Assembly (NCBI GenBank): GCA_963585895.1
Contig: OY757934.1
Span: 30,574,105 to 30,638,104 of the forward strand
Reading direction: 5' to 3'
Source: Sepioteuthis lessoniana
Lineage: Eukaryota; Mollusca; Cephalopoda; Myopsida; Loliginidae
Length of the DNA stretch: 64,000 nucleotides
Below the pieces are notes generated by a model, which was not told the origin of the DNA, did not search any database, and saw nothing but the letters and a program-made list of their open reading frames with translations. Positions 10,834 through 20,893 of this stretch are shown in pieces; position 1 is the first letter of the stretch; every line of letters begins with the position of its first letter. The position numbers and the translations under genes are program-made.

Positions 10834-11095
10834 AAGTAAAGTTGGCGACCTTAGTCAAGGGTAACCCAAAGGCTCTCTTTTCAATAGCTACAACATCGAA
10901 GTGTAGGGGAGGGTGCTACTTCATTCCCAGGATTGTTCCACTTTACCCTTGATCCTCACCTCATAATGCAGAGTGCTAAGTAAGGCGGCATCAAGTACCA
11001 TTTTTTGAGTCTTTAGTATGACTCAACCTGGAATTGAACCCCAGTCTCCTGGACCATTGGCAAATACTCTACTCATTAGGCCAATGGTTCGGTCA
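10834..11095 (-). mobile_element. SINE family C, minus strand
   Basis: Begins AAGTAAAGTTGGCGACCTTAG (tail) and passes through GTGTAGGGGAGGGTGCTACT. It ends in the tRNA-like head whose B box reads TGGAATTGAACCCCAG on plus, followed by the complement of the A box (AGGCCAATGGTTC). Confidence 0.85.
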
Positions 11096-11139
11096 TATAG
11101 GTGTATAATCACTGGAAATTATCAAAAAGTAATTTGACA

Positions 11140-11330
11140 TCATATGGAATATCATCATCATCATTATCAAAGTGGGCTGACAGCATGGATTCACTTGACT
11201 TTCTCTTGCTATCTGTCCCTATGAGCCATTGGTCTTGGTAGATCCTCTAGATGTCATCCACTATTCTCAGAGAGAGCTGATGAATGTAAGTTTTTACTGG
11301 TCAGCCAATACTGGTTCATTTTTATCAGAG
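11140..11330 (-). mobile_element. LINE-I 3' end, diverged subfamily
   Basis: Starts with ATCATCATCATCATTATC (complement of the (ATG)n tail) and continues CTGACAGCATGGATTCAC ... CTCTTGCTATCTGTCCCTAT. It matches the 3' ends at 25620-26005 and 37515-37825 better than the 26.5-kb copy, so it belongs to a second subfamily. Confidence 0.6.
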
Positions 11331-11754
11331 AGATTAGAAGGATAACCATACTATATGTTTCACTGAACTCTCAGCTAAAATATCTGAGAAGTGATGATAA
11401 TACTGAGCAATTAACTGAGTAAGTGTTACATTTCAGCTGACATCATTTCATATTAAGAGCATTTCAGATCCACAGCTTAATCAGACAAGCATTAACTAAT
11501 TAAGACCGCAAATGCATATTCCAGTGGAAAAATTGTGGCAATTATTTTTCCACTGCGGTGAAAAGAATATTGATTTTAGTAACAGTTGTCTCTTGGCAGA
11601 ATGTAATAAAATTAGCAAATAACAATTTTGTTTGACATTGTCATACTTTTTAATTCAGTTTCGAATTAACGTTTTCAAAAATCAGTTGTTTTAATATTCA
11701 TGCACAATATGTAGTTATTCCTAACTACTATAAATGCAATTAGATATATATTGA

Positions 11755-11755
<1 letters not shown>
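11331..11755. other. AT-rich sequence, no feature
   Basis: Nothing supported apart from a pair of TTTTCCACTG/CAGTGGAAAA segments near 11525-11556 that could form a small hairpin. Confidence 0.35.
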
Positions 11756-11760
<5 letters not shown>

Positions 11761-11790
<30 letters not shown>

Positions 11791-11832
11791 ACTCTGATTC
11801 TTTATCTCATGCTTTATATATATATATATATA
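11761..11832. repeat. (AT)n tracts
   Basis: Two AT-dinucleotide runs (11761-11787 and 11817-11832) followed by T-rich sequence. Further (AT)n runs lie at 12050-12081 and 12335-12357. Confidence 0.9.
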
Positions 11833-11978
11833 TTTTTTTTTCTTTTTTTTCTAAATTTTGTTTTAATATATTTCTTGATAATAAACTTTTTTTTTTTTTT
11901 TAATGCAAATTTTCCATCCGGTGTGAGTTTTTTTTTATATAAAAATAGGTTTTCTTCATGCTTTTTTAGTCAGAATTA

Positions 11979-12030
11979 GGTACCCTGATGAGCAGCTTAG
12001 GCGAAACTGTAGTAGGTTAGTACTTGACTC
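11979..12030 (+). ncRNA. Possible degenerate hammerhead-like core
   Basis: The two conserved strands of a hammerhead core occur in the right order and spacing: CTGATGA (11985-11991) and GAAAC (12003-12007), joined by GCAGCTTAGGC, whose outer GC pairs can close a short stem II. I cannot draw convincing stems I and III: GTAC can pair upstream and downstream, but the register is imperfect. Treat it as a candidate or decayed copy only. It lies between (AT)n tracts, as does the much better example at 42597-42640. Confidence 0.3.
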
Positions 12031-12045
12031 ACAAAATAATTTTTG

Positions 12046-12084
<39 letters not shown>

Positions 12085-12107
12085 AAGTAAATAAGGAAAT
12101 TAAATTT

Positions 12108-12346
12108 GACAGTATGAAGAAAAGTAGAATCAGCAAAATAATTCAAAATTTGATGAATTTATTATGAAAGACTTTAGGGTTTAGGGTTATGATTAACTTT
12201 CTTCAGGACCTGAAATTCATGAAAACTGTTTTAACAACATTGAAGACGGTTATTATAACCAAAACATTCAATGCTGACTTTCATAAAAAATTCATTAAAT
12301 TTTGGATTATTTTGTTATTCTACTTTTCTTCATATTTATATATATA
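12108..12346. repeat. Inverted repeat pair between (AT)n tracts
   Basis: Plus-strand 12108-12168 (TATGAAGAAAAGTAGAATCA ... TTATGAAAG) is the imperfect reverse complement of 12282-12346 (ATTCTACTTTTCTTCATATT at its right end). The arms are about 60 bp, with a spacer of about 115 bp. Confidence 0.7.
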
Positions 12347-12392
12347 TATATATATATGTAGATTTGCATTTCCTTTCTTGCTTTTAGTAGAG

Positions 12393-12558
12393 ACATGAAT
12401 CCTGTTCTCCCCTCAACTATTAGTTATTTAAGTCAGGCTGAGTTCTTTAGCATTGGCTAGGCAACCAATCTAAGAGAAGGTAAACTCTGAATTCAAACCA
12501 ACTTTACCTCACTTAAAAATACTGACCTTGTTTCACATCTCGCCAGTGGCAGAGAGGA
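12393..12558 (+). mobile_element. SINE family B, head-truncated, diverged
   Basis: Contains the core and 3' half of family B in diverged form (GAGTTCTTTAGCATTGGCTA, GGCAACCAATCTAAGAGAAGG, AAACTCTGAATTCAAACC, CTTAAAAATACTGACCTTG). The tRNA-like head is missing. An (AT)n tract follows immediately. Confidence 0.7.
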
Positions 12559-12559
12559 T

Positions 12560-12621
<62 letters not shown>
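12560..12621. repeat. (AT)n tract
   Basis: About 60 bp of AT dinucleotide repeat next to the end of a family B SINE. Confidence 0.95.
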
Positions 12622-12624
<3 letters not shown>

Positions 12625-12689
12625 GGTGTTCATAAAATCCTACAACATTTTTTAAAACTAATATGTTGTACAAATGTTGTTAGGTGTTG

Positions 12690-12885
12690 ATTGATTTTAT
12701 GGCATGTCAACTCTTGTTGGATTATTTAATGCCAAAGTCAGTATTTTTTTGTCTTTTTTTAGCAAGCCAATACATGATTTTATCTAACTAATGATAACCA
12801 TTTGTAAATAATTATAGCTTCAAATAACCATTCTTAATACAAATAATTTGCACAGTTATATGGTTTCAAATATTTCTATCAAACA
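12690..12885 (-). mobile_element. Family D fragment
   Basis: Begins GATTGATTTTATGGCATGTC with ATTATTTAATGCCAAAGTC, and continues into the repeat-like segments (GCACAGTTATATGGTTTCAA). It is cut short by the neighbouring family C SINE. Confidence 0.6.
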
Positions 12886-13122
12886 AAAAATAAAATTGGT
12901 GACTGTAGTCAAGGGTGACCAGAAGGCTCCCTTTTCAGTAGCTACTACACCAAGGTGAGGGGAAGGCACAACTCCTTTCCTTGGAGTGCTCCACTTTACC
13001 CTCGATATGCACCTTATATTGCCGAGTGTTAAGCAAGGAGGTATCAAGTACCACTTTTAAAGTCTTTGGTATGACGCAACCTGGGATTGAACCCAGGTCT
13101 CCTGGACCATTGGCGAACATTG
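12886..13122 (-). mobile_element. SINE family C, minus strand
   Basis: Tail AAAATTGGTGACTGTAG, body GGTGAGGGGAAGGCACAACTCC and CTTGGAGTGCTCCACTTTACC, then the tRNA-like head with B-box complement GGGATTGAACCCAGGTCTCC. It ends at CATTGGCGAACA, so the A-box end is truncated. It adjoins family D. Confidence 0.85.
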
Positions 13123-13233
13123 TATATATATTTTTGGACTGCTACATATTCATACTTTTAGCTATAGAATTTCAGTGCCGTAGATTTTGGTAATATATAA
13201 TGCGTAATAATATGTATTTTGATTGTATAACAT

Positions 13234-13488
13234 TTTTTAGGGTGTCTCAAAATAGATGCAACCCTTTAATATGATGATTTATCACTGAGACAAGTGCAAT
13301 GGTGGTCATTTGGAACACGTTCTGTAAAAATTCATCCTTTGAACTAGAGACATGAAATCCATGTTCTTTTTTAAATGTTGTTACATCAGCTTCCAGGACA
13401 TGTAATTTTTTTTTTTTGAGTCTCTTGTCTCAGTAATAAATCATTGTCATATTAATGAGTTGCATCTATTTTGAGACAGTTTTGAATG
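13234..13488. mobile_element. Palindromic MITE with long terminal inverted repeats
   Basis: Left arm begins AGGGTGTCTCAAAATAGATG at 13240 and runs through CACTGAGACAAG. The right arm (13415-13480) is its reverse complement with a few differences, ending CATCTATTTTGAGACAGTT. Arms are about 55-60 bp around roughly 125 bp of unrelated sequence. There is no coding capacity. The termini resemble those of Tc1/mariner-type elements; that assignment is an inference. Confidence 0.75.
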
Positions 13489-13599
13489 ATTTTGTCTCCA
13501 AATAAGTAGTGATGCAGAATATTTTTCCTCTCTGGTCCCAGGCATTGTGATTGAGGATTAACAGTTGTTATAGTATACTTTTCAATCATACATCCTCGA

Positions 13600-13960
13600 T
13601 GCATCAATGTAGGTCCTCAGTAATGCACTGTCTTCATCGCTGATTTCAGGTTTTTGCATCATATTGGCTCCGATAGCAACCCTGACATGACTCTGGAAGA
13701 GCCAAGCCGCCTCCTTGATCACGACGCGCTACGCGCCTTGCCTCTACCAAAGCAATAAAACCGTAAGGCCGGACTTCAGCCGTTCTTTATAGACATCTGC
13801 TCTTCAGTAACAGCCAATGAAAAACAGGGCATTTCACACTCCTCTACTATATAATATCATCTTTACCTCATCCGGTTTCAGCTGATGACTTCCGGATTCG
13901 ATACCGAGGTAAGATGGCATTTTTAATACTTGTCCACATCCATGATTTACACTTTAACAA
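13600..13960. other. GC-rich island, possible LTR or regulatory region
   Basis: Distinctly richer in G, C and CpG than its surroundings (GATCACGACGCGCTACGCGCC). It contains a 23-codon plus-strand frame (MTLEEPSRLLDHDALRALPL...) ending at a TAA that overlaps a CAATAAAACC poly(A)-like signal. On minus it shows ATTGGCTG (CCAAT box) and TCTATAAAGA (TATA-like) about 30 bp apart. Either an LTR/retroelement end or a decayed promoter would explain this; I recognise no protein. Confidence 0.35.
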
Positions 13961-14317
13961 GACCTACACGTATCCCACCCCAAATCTATCCTATACTAAT
14001 ACTTTCAAAGTATTTCCAAATCTGAAATAAAAAAAGAACACAACATTATTATTAATAGAGTTATTAGGAGTCACATGGATCCCATGTATATTTAGACACC
14101 CAATACTAAAAATAGTAAAATCCTTGTGTATTTTGTTTAGAAGAAAATTAAGTTTTTATGAAAAATTATTGAGGATGTACTTATTTATGGGTGATAAGTG
14201 TTGTTTAGTTATTGCCCTGGTCACCCAGAGATAATCTAATTTGCTTGAGATTCATATGTACTAAAACTTTTGTGGAATTAGATGATGAGAAAATGAGATA
14301 ATTTTTGAGAGAGTTCC

Positions 14318-14508
14318 CATGGCATTGTGGCTAACATGTTACATGTTATTATGTTCACTTTTGGACTAGTACCCTTGGGAAAAGTAAGAACTCCTCTATT
14401 CTCTCCAGGTATAGGTTAAATAGTATCCTAAGTGTTTTTCTACAAGGATAACTTTGGCATTGAATAACCAATGAAGGTTGATGTGCCATTAAACAAAGAA
14501 ACCAAACT
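14318..14508 (+). mobile_element. SINE family A, plus strand, head-decayed
   Basis: Reads ATGGCATTGTGGCTAACATG, TGTTCACTTTTGGACTAGTA, CCCTTGGGAAAAGTAAGAAC, then the tail GGCATTGAATAACC ... GATGTGCCATTAAACAAAG. The B-box region is deleted. Confidence 0.75.
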
Positions 14509-15204
14509 ATTTTGCTTCAGTTTTCTTTTTTTTAACTAGTTCATCATCAACTGAAATCAGAAAGATGATCAGAATTAATAAAGCAAATCAAAATTCACAG
14601 ACCAAAAATAAAAATAAAATATTATGGATAGAAGTTTGAAGAAGCAGTGGAAGAAAATATCAGAGTGAATATGATCTAAGAAAATTATTTTTAAAACCCA
14701 ATAGAAATTTAGGAAATAAATTATCAAGAAAACACTATTGTTATATATTGTTAAAACTTTTGGTTTGGTTGGCTCTTTCTTCTTTTTTTTCAAAAATCAA
14801 ACTATATGTTTAAGAATAGACATTTATTTGAAATTTCTTTTTGCTCTTCAAGATTATCAAGATAAATATGACACTTGAATAAAAGTTCATTAAAAATAAT
14901 GTATAAATTTGTGATTAGATAAATTCTTTTAAGTGATAAAAATACAGTAACAAATAAAAAAGAGAATGAATACAAAAAAATAATTAGGTTATGATAAAAT
15001 AATTGTAAAAATATAAGCATAAATAAAAATTTAGCCATACAAAAAATAAAATGAAAGTAATGATTTCCTTTTTCTTTATAGTATTAAAACTAGTTGAAAA
15101 CAAGACTGATGGACAGTATTGTATGCTTATAACACTGAACTTCACGATCAATATATAAAATTATTTACATATATTTCTTTAATACATATGTGGCTGACTG
15201 TGGT
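14509..15204. other. AT-rich sequence, no feature
   Basis: Very AT-rich. The Phe/Lys-rich minus-strand frames at 14575-15038 have no recognisable domain. Confidence 0.45.
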
Positions 15205-15737
15205 CTAACAAGACTGACACACACCATAATATAACGATATATGAAGAGTGGTAAGACTAGCAGCATAAGGAATTGATGGTTTTCCCTATAACCTTACCTT
15301 GGATTGTTGTTAAGATCAAGCTGTAGATCCCTAGTCTAACAAGACTGAAACATACCATAATATAATGATATATGAAGAGTAGTAAGACCAGCAGCATATG
15401 AAATTGATGGTCTTCAATATAACCTTACCTTGGATTGTTGTTAAGATCTAGCTGCAGATCCCTAGTCCACCAAGACTAGCACATACCATAATATAATGAT
15501 ATATGAAGAGTGGGGCAACCTGCTGCATAAGCAACTGATGGTCTACCATAGAATCTAACCTTGGATTGTTGTAAGATCTCGCTGCAGATCCCTATTCTTA
15601 AAAGACAGACAGATACCATAATATAATGATATACGAATAGTAAGGAAACCTGCTGCATGGGCAACTGATAGTCTTCCATATAAACTTACTCAGGATTGAT
15701 CCCCAGTCTAATAAGACTGATACATACTATAATATTA
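15205..15737. repeat. About 130-bp tandem array, 4.3 copies
   Basis: Copies of AAGACTGACACACACCATAATATAAC-type sequence start near 15208, 15339, 15469, 15599 and 15710, giving spacings of 131, 130, 130 and 111 bp. The copies are noticeably diverged (for example CAGCATAAGGAATTGATGG against CTGCATAAGCAACTGATGG), so the array is old. A LINE-I 3' end follows directly. Confidence 0.85.
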
Positions 15738-16458
15738 TGATATCATCAAGTTGCACCGGCAGCACAGATTTCCCTGACTCTTTCTCCATCCGTACCTATC
15801 ATCCATTTTGTTGGTTGGACATCACTGGCACATCTATATGTAGTGTCCAAAGAAGAACGTCACTTATGAGTTCATCCTTGCTTCCCTTGTAGTATCCTGT
15901 ATGTCCTATTTGTCTTACTAGGATGATTTTGAGATGGAAGGTAAGTAGCCATACAATTATTGTTTAGTGTAGTGTTACTTCAAGGATTTTTTCAAAATAG
16001 CTTAGAGCATTCTCATGCAGTTCACAACTAGCTTTTTCTCTATGTGTTTTGTTAGCATCCACGTAGGGAATCTATACAGTAGTATCAACACAGCCACAGT
16101 TTGAAAGAAATCATGTTTTATTTTATTGGATAGACTAGACTTCCATATGATGTATGACCTATCAATAGCAGTTCATATTTTTGTGAGATGTATATTAACG
16201 TCATTTTCAGTAGATGAGACACTGCTGTCAAGATACCTGAACTTGTCAACTAATTTCATAGAACTACCACTTAGAATAGAGATGGCTCCTTCATGTTTAA
16301 AACACATGTACTCTGTTTTGTTTGCATTCATGTGGAGGCCAATGCCTCTTCCAGGCAATGCAGAAGGGATTCAGCTTGAGTAGATGTATTTGCCAAAAGC
16401 ACTAGATCATCTGTGTAGTTTATGTCTGTTATAATTTCTACAGGATATCGTCTGTTTC

Positions 16459-16770
16459 TTACGGTTTTAGAGTATAGCCCTTTTCTTTTATTAGATATAT
16501 CGATGTTTGAAGTACGTAGTCTAGGCAGATTATAAATAAATATAGTGCTAATGTATCTCTTGGCAAAACTCCAACAACTATGTCGAAGAAGTCAGTCTTT
16601 TCATCAAGTGAATGAACTTTTACCTTTATAAAGTATTGCTTTGACTGTAAAAGTATTTTGGGGAGACCATATGCTAGAAGTATTTGCTCCATCTTTTCTC
16701 TATGTATGGAATCAAATGCCTTAGAGAAATCAACAAATAATAGAGTTGCCTCAAGATTTATTTTGCACAA
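16459..16770 (-). pseudogene. LINE-I reverse transcriptase fragment, motif A to B
   Basis: A 103-codon frame on minus from the palm domain of a non-LTR reverse transcriptase. Motif A is LLFVDFSKAFDSIHREKMEQ, with the first catalytic aspartate in FVDF. Motif B is degraded (GVLPRDTLALYLF in place of GVLQGDMLAPYLF, seen in the copy at 27551-27994). The YADD box is not in this frame. Substitution of the conserved QG and PYL residues shows it is no longer functional. Confidence 0.8.
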
Positions 16771-16916
16771 ACACCTTCTAAAATTCTACAGATTGTCAGA
16801 ATCTGTGATGTTGTAGATCGATTTGTCTGAAAACTGTTCTGATTTTTCCTGAGAAGTTTGATAGAGTTGAGAAGCAGAGCACTATATACCTTTGCAGCTA
16901 TAACAATAAGAGTTAT

Positions 16917-17333
16917 TGTTATATAGCCACATACAACTGCACGTATACATATACAAATATATGCGGAAACAATCAACCAGGAATGAACGAATACACTTTA
17001 TAAAAATATAAATCTCTCACACTTTATTTTCAAAAGGTGATGTTTGTTGTGTGTAAGAAATGAGTGGAGACAAGGACGGGCTGCTATACTGACCCAAGTT
17101 CTTCCTCGATCATAGCAGCACTTCTTTCGCATCTTGGCTTGGGTTGCTCAACCGTGGGTCACTGAGGGCTGCAAGCTGGTTCTCACTTCGGCATCCTGTA
17201 TCCAACTGACTCAAACCACCCCAGGCAGCTGGTTATATTATTTTCTAATGCCCACCTGCTTCCGCTGTTCTTCCGTTTATTTACACAGGTGCATCTCTTA
17301 ATTGACGGCTCGGTCGAGGGTCAATATATAACA
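16917..17333 (-). mobile_element. Solo LTR inside LINE-I, 4-bp duplication
   Basis: On minus it starts TGTTATATATTGACCCTCGACC and ends GGCTATATAACA, that is TG...CA with short inverted ends. It is flanked by TTAT (16913-16916 and 17334-17337). It has a TATA-like AATAATATAACC and a poly(A)-like AAAATAAAGTGTGAGAG followed by a U5-like part. The 5' end is similar to the LTR at 62459 (TGTT.TAT..TG, TCGACC.AGCC) and the 3' half to 56246-56711. No internal retroelement genes are present, hence a solo LTR. Confidence 0.8.
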
Positions 17334-17370
17334 TTATGCCTCTGTAGTTCCAAGAGAATCCGAGGTCACC

Positions 17371-17960
17371 TTTCATATGTGTTTTGTGTTACCAAAATGA
17401 TTACCATTATTATAACATAGACTCACTTTATGAAGTGAAAGCTAATATTACTTAAAGTTTCAAAAAATTTCTTTTTTTATCTTTTTTGTTAAATATTTAA
17501 TATGAACAATGATATTCCCAGGTCGACAGCGGCTAAAATATTTGGAAATAAACACATCAATACACAATATGTCGAAGATTTTACAAGTGTAAAATTAGTT
17601 ATCTGAATAAAAAATGAATGTAAGAAAACCAAACACAATACATTGTTTTATTTTTTTTGTATCTTTGTGGCAATGAAACTTATTTATAAGCACTGACAGA
17701 ATGAATGAAATACTCATCTAGTTTACAAGGCTTATTTATGAGTTTTTCATAAACCAAAGACCCTTTCAGACACCAATCCACTCATCTAACTACCATAATG
17801 TGAATGTCACCAAATGACAAATTTTAATAAAAACATAACATGAGAAGTATTATTAGATATGAATTGCTGTTTGTCAACAAGGAAGATAAAATAGAATCCA
17901 GATCCACAACTAAAACCACTTCCCCATTTCTTTTCTTAAGACCCAACACCACCACCAATC
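17371..17960. other. AT-rich sequence, no feature
   Basis: Nothing supported. Confidence 0.4.
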
Positions 17961-18329
17961 AGAATGGAGAGTATTTTTAGAAATCCTGACAACAAAGAAT
18001 CTGTTGCAAAGACAATTCCATTCTCAGTTTTTAACTTTTATGCAGGAAGTTTTCAGAATGGCAGCAGGATGGAGGAGTGGGGTGGGAGTGTAGGAGTAGC
18101 AGTGGGAGGTGACGGTTGGAAACGTTCCTTGATTTATTTTCTTTAAATTTACTCTTCTGCAGAATTAGGCATTTTGTAATACTGAATAAACGTTTGGAGA
18201 GGGGAGGGGTTGAAAGAATAAAAGAAGAGGAGGGGAAAGGGGTGAGAATGAAGCTGATGATGATGAGAGAGGGTGAAATGAGAATGAAAAGATGGGGGTT
18301 GATAGAAGATTAGGCAAGGGGACAAAAAG
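17961..18329. other. G-rich, purine-biased sequence
   Basis: Contains runs such as GGAGGAGTGGGGTGGGAGTG and GGAGAGGGGAGGGG that might form G-quadruplexes on plus. The 60- and 65-codon plus-strand frames show no recognisable domain. Confidence 0.4.
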
Positions 18330-18663
18330 ACATTAAAAAAAGATGAAAAAAAAACCCCTCCAAAATAAAAGAAAAACTGGAAAGGATGGAAAAGAAAGAA
18401 AGAGTCTATTAAGAATGATTATCATGAATGAAAATTGTTCAGAATGTAATTGAAAGAGAGTGAGAAAGAAAAAAAAATTTTTAAAAATTGAATATAAATG
18501 GAAAAAAAATAAAATAAAGAGACTATGTAAACTGAAAAAAGAAAGGAAAAGAAGGAATGAAAAAAGCATGTAAATAGAGAGAAAGAAAAAAAAGAAAGAA
18601 AGATGCCATTTGCATGGAAAGAAAGAAAAAGAAAGAATGACAGAAGATGGCATATAAATACAT

Positions 18664-18706
<43 letters not shown>

Positions 18707-19325
18707 AAAAGAAAGATGTCATAGAGGAAAAGAAAGAAAAAGAAAGAATAATGGCATGTGAATGGAAAAGAAAAAGAAAGATAACATTTCAATGGAAAGA
18801 AAGAGAAAGAAAAAGAAAGAAAGAAAAAGAAAGAAAGATGTCATAGAGGAAAAGAAAGAAAAAGAAAGAATAATGGCATGTGAATGGAAAAGAAAAAGAA
18901 AGATAACATGTCAATGGAAAGAAAGAGAAAGAAAATGAAAGAAAGAAAAAGAAAGATAGATGGCATTTGAATGGAAAGAAAGAAAAAGAAAAAGAAAGAA
19001 TGACTGAAGATGGTATATAAATACAAAGAAAAAAAGAAAGAAAAAGAAAGAAAGATGTCATAGAGGAAAAGAAAGAAAAAGAAAGAATAATGGCATGTGA
19101 ATGGAAAAGAAAAAGAAAGATAACATTTCAATGGAAAGAAAGAGAAAGAAAAATTAAAATATAACAAGTATAAAAGAGAAAGGGAATAAAGAAAAAAGAA
19201 GAAAAGAGACAAGTGGAAGAAATTTTTTTTAATTTAGAGAAGGAATAAAAATAAGAAATGAGTAAAGAATAGAAAGTTGGGAGAAGAAAGATGAAAGCAA
19301 AAAAGAGATTACAAGAAATCACAGA
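18330..19325. repeat. Purine-rich GAAA array with higher-order units
   Basis: GAAAGAAA tracts interspersed with short conserved segments: GATGTCATAGAGGAAAAG (starts near 18715, 18837 and 19052), AATGGCATGTGAATGGAAAAG, and GATAACATTTCAATGGAAAG. The first two units are about 121 bp apart and the next about 215 bp. Minus-strand Phe/Ser/Leu-rich frames are artefacts. Confidence 0.9.
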
Positions 19326-19375
19326 AAGAAAAGCCTTTTAAGGTATATGATTCTAAACTGAACTGTATTTATTGG

Positions 19376-19612
19376 TGACGCTACCATTTTGGTGCTCGCA
19401 GGAGTATGGATTCATCTCTTTGCTACCATCACATCCTATTCCAGGAATGGTAGTGCCTATTATGATTCCAATCTGCCAACTAGACTAATAGTTATATATA
19501 ATATATATAAGTAAATTGTAGCTATCATTTTGGTTCTCTGAAGAGTGTGCATTCATCTCTTTGCTACCATCACACCCTATTTCAGGAGTGGTAGTGCCTG
19601 TTATGCTTCCCA
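19376..19612. repeat. Two-copy direct repeat, about 143-bp period
   Basis: GCTACCATTTTGGTGCTCGC ... TTCATCTCTTTGCTACCATC ... GGTAGTGCCTATTATG at 19379-19468 recurs at 19520-19610 with changes. The copies are separated by AT-rich sequence. Confidence 0.8.
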
Positions 19613-20667
19613 ACAGTAAGTCAAATAAATCTATTTGAGATAATGTCTGAAACGATTGTGAAATTTGTGAAAACATTGATTCTTAAAACATTATTGCAAT
19701 TAAATGTGACACATTTACTTATTTGAAATGATTGTGAAATTCCAAAGTGTTTACCTGTTTAAAATGGTTGTAAACTTTATCAATACTCTGGCATGTAAAG
19801 CTTTGATATTGTAAATAAGGATGAAGTGCTTACTTGTTTAAAATGATTTTTGCATTGTTATTAGGAAGCATAATAGTTAAACTGAATTTGTTGACCATGA
19901 AAACCAGCCACCCAACCAAATAGCCAATTAATCAACCAATAAGTCTAGCTTATTAACCAATCAACTAAGAAGCCAATCAAAGGACCAACTTACCAAACTG
20001 CCAATTAGCCAAGCAACCATTCTCCCAAATAATAAACCAACCAATCTGCCAACTAGCCAAGATTAGTTAATTGGTTTGTATATAGGTTAATTGGATTCAT
20101 GGATAATTTGCTTATTTAATTGGTAGATTGGTTGGCAGATTTGCTGGTGGATACTTGGCATATCCAATCATCCAACAACCAACTAATCTACCAGCCAATT
20201 AGTCAAGTATCCAATCATTCAACAAGCCAATTAACCTATCGACCAGCCTGTCAATTAACAAAGTATCCAATATCTCAACCAGCCAATTAATCAAGTATCC
20301 AATCACCCAATTAACCAATTGAATAATACACCAATCTACCAACCAACCAATTAACCAGCCACCCAACTAGTCAATTAAGCAATATGCCAATGAACCAGAC
20401 AATTAGCCAAGTTTTCAATTAACTAATCTACCAGCCAGTGAGTCAATCAACCAGCCAATTAGCTAAGTATCCAATCAACCAAACCATTAACCAATCTGCC
20501 AACTAGCTAATTAGCCAATACACCAACCAAGTAGCCAATCACACAACCTACCAATTCACCATCCAAGTATTCAATCACCCAACTAGTCAAGTAATTTGCA
20601 TTTCTACTGGCAAGAAAGTCAATTTATCAATCTGTTATCTAACCTATCAATGGATTTGCTTACTAAT

Positions 20668-20893
20668 GATTGTTTAATGACATATCAACCTTCTTGTGTT
20701 ATTTAATGCCAAATCCATCCTTCTCCAACAATAGTGGTAGTATTTAACCCATAGCTCAGAGGATAAGAGGGTTCATACCTTCCCATTGGGTATTTGTTGG
20801 AAAGTGAATGCAATACCATGACTGGAGTTTGAACTTGCTTACTATGATTCTGCAGTCCAGTGCTTTAACCATTACGCCACAAGGACACCCCCC
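20668..20893 (-). mobile_element. SINE family A inserted in the CCAAT array
   Basis: Starts GACATATCAACCTTCTTGTG, carries the core (CATACCTTCCCATTGGGTATT) and ends in the tRNA-like head (GTTTGAACTTGC ... TAACCATTACGCCACAAGGACAC). Almost full length. Confidence 0.85.

Larger units (their letters stand above)
15737..17370 (-). mobile_element. LINE-I, 5'-truncated, split by a solo LTR
   Basis: The 3' end is at the left (ATCATCAAGTTGCACCGGCAGCAC); coding runs leftward on minus. Recognisable pieces are an RT region with FVDFSKAFDSIHREKMEQIL (16459-16770), upstream QNSFQTNRSTTSQILTICRI (16758-16900), and downstream thumb sequence (16173-16358, KLVDKFRYLDSSVSSTEND). A 417-bp LTR at 16917-17333 interrupts the motif NYRGI/TLIVIAAKVYS. 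Stops and frameshifts are present, so it is dead. It is more diverged than the 26.5-kb copy. Confidence 0.8.

Noticed and set aside
12169..12190. Telomere-like TTTAGGGTTTAGGG
   Set aside because: Only two units inside an AT-rich element; too short to be a telomeric remnant.
18333..19322. Phe/Ser-rich minus-strand frames up to 129 codons
   Set aside because: Translations of the GAAA array.
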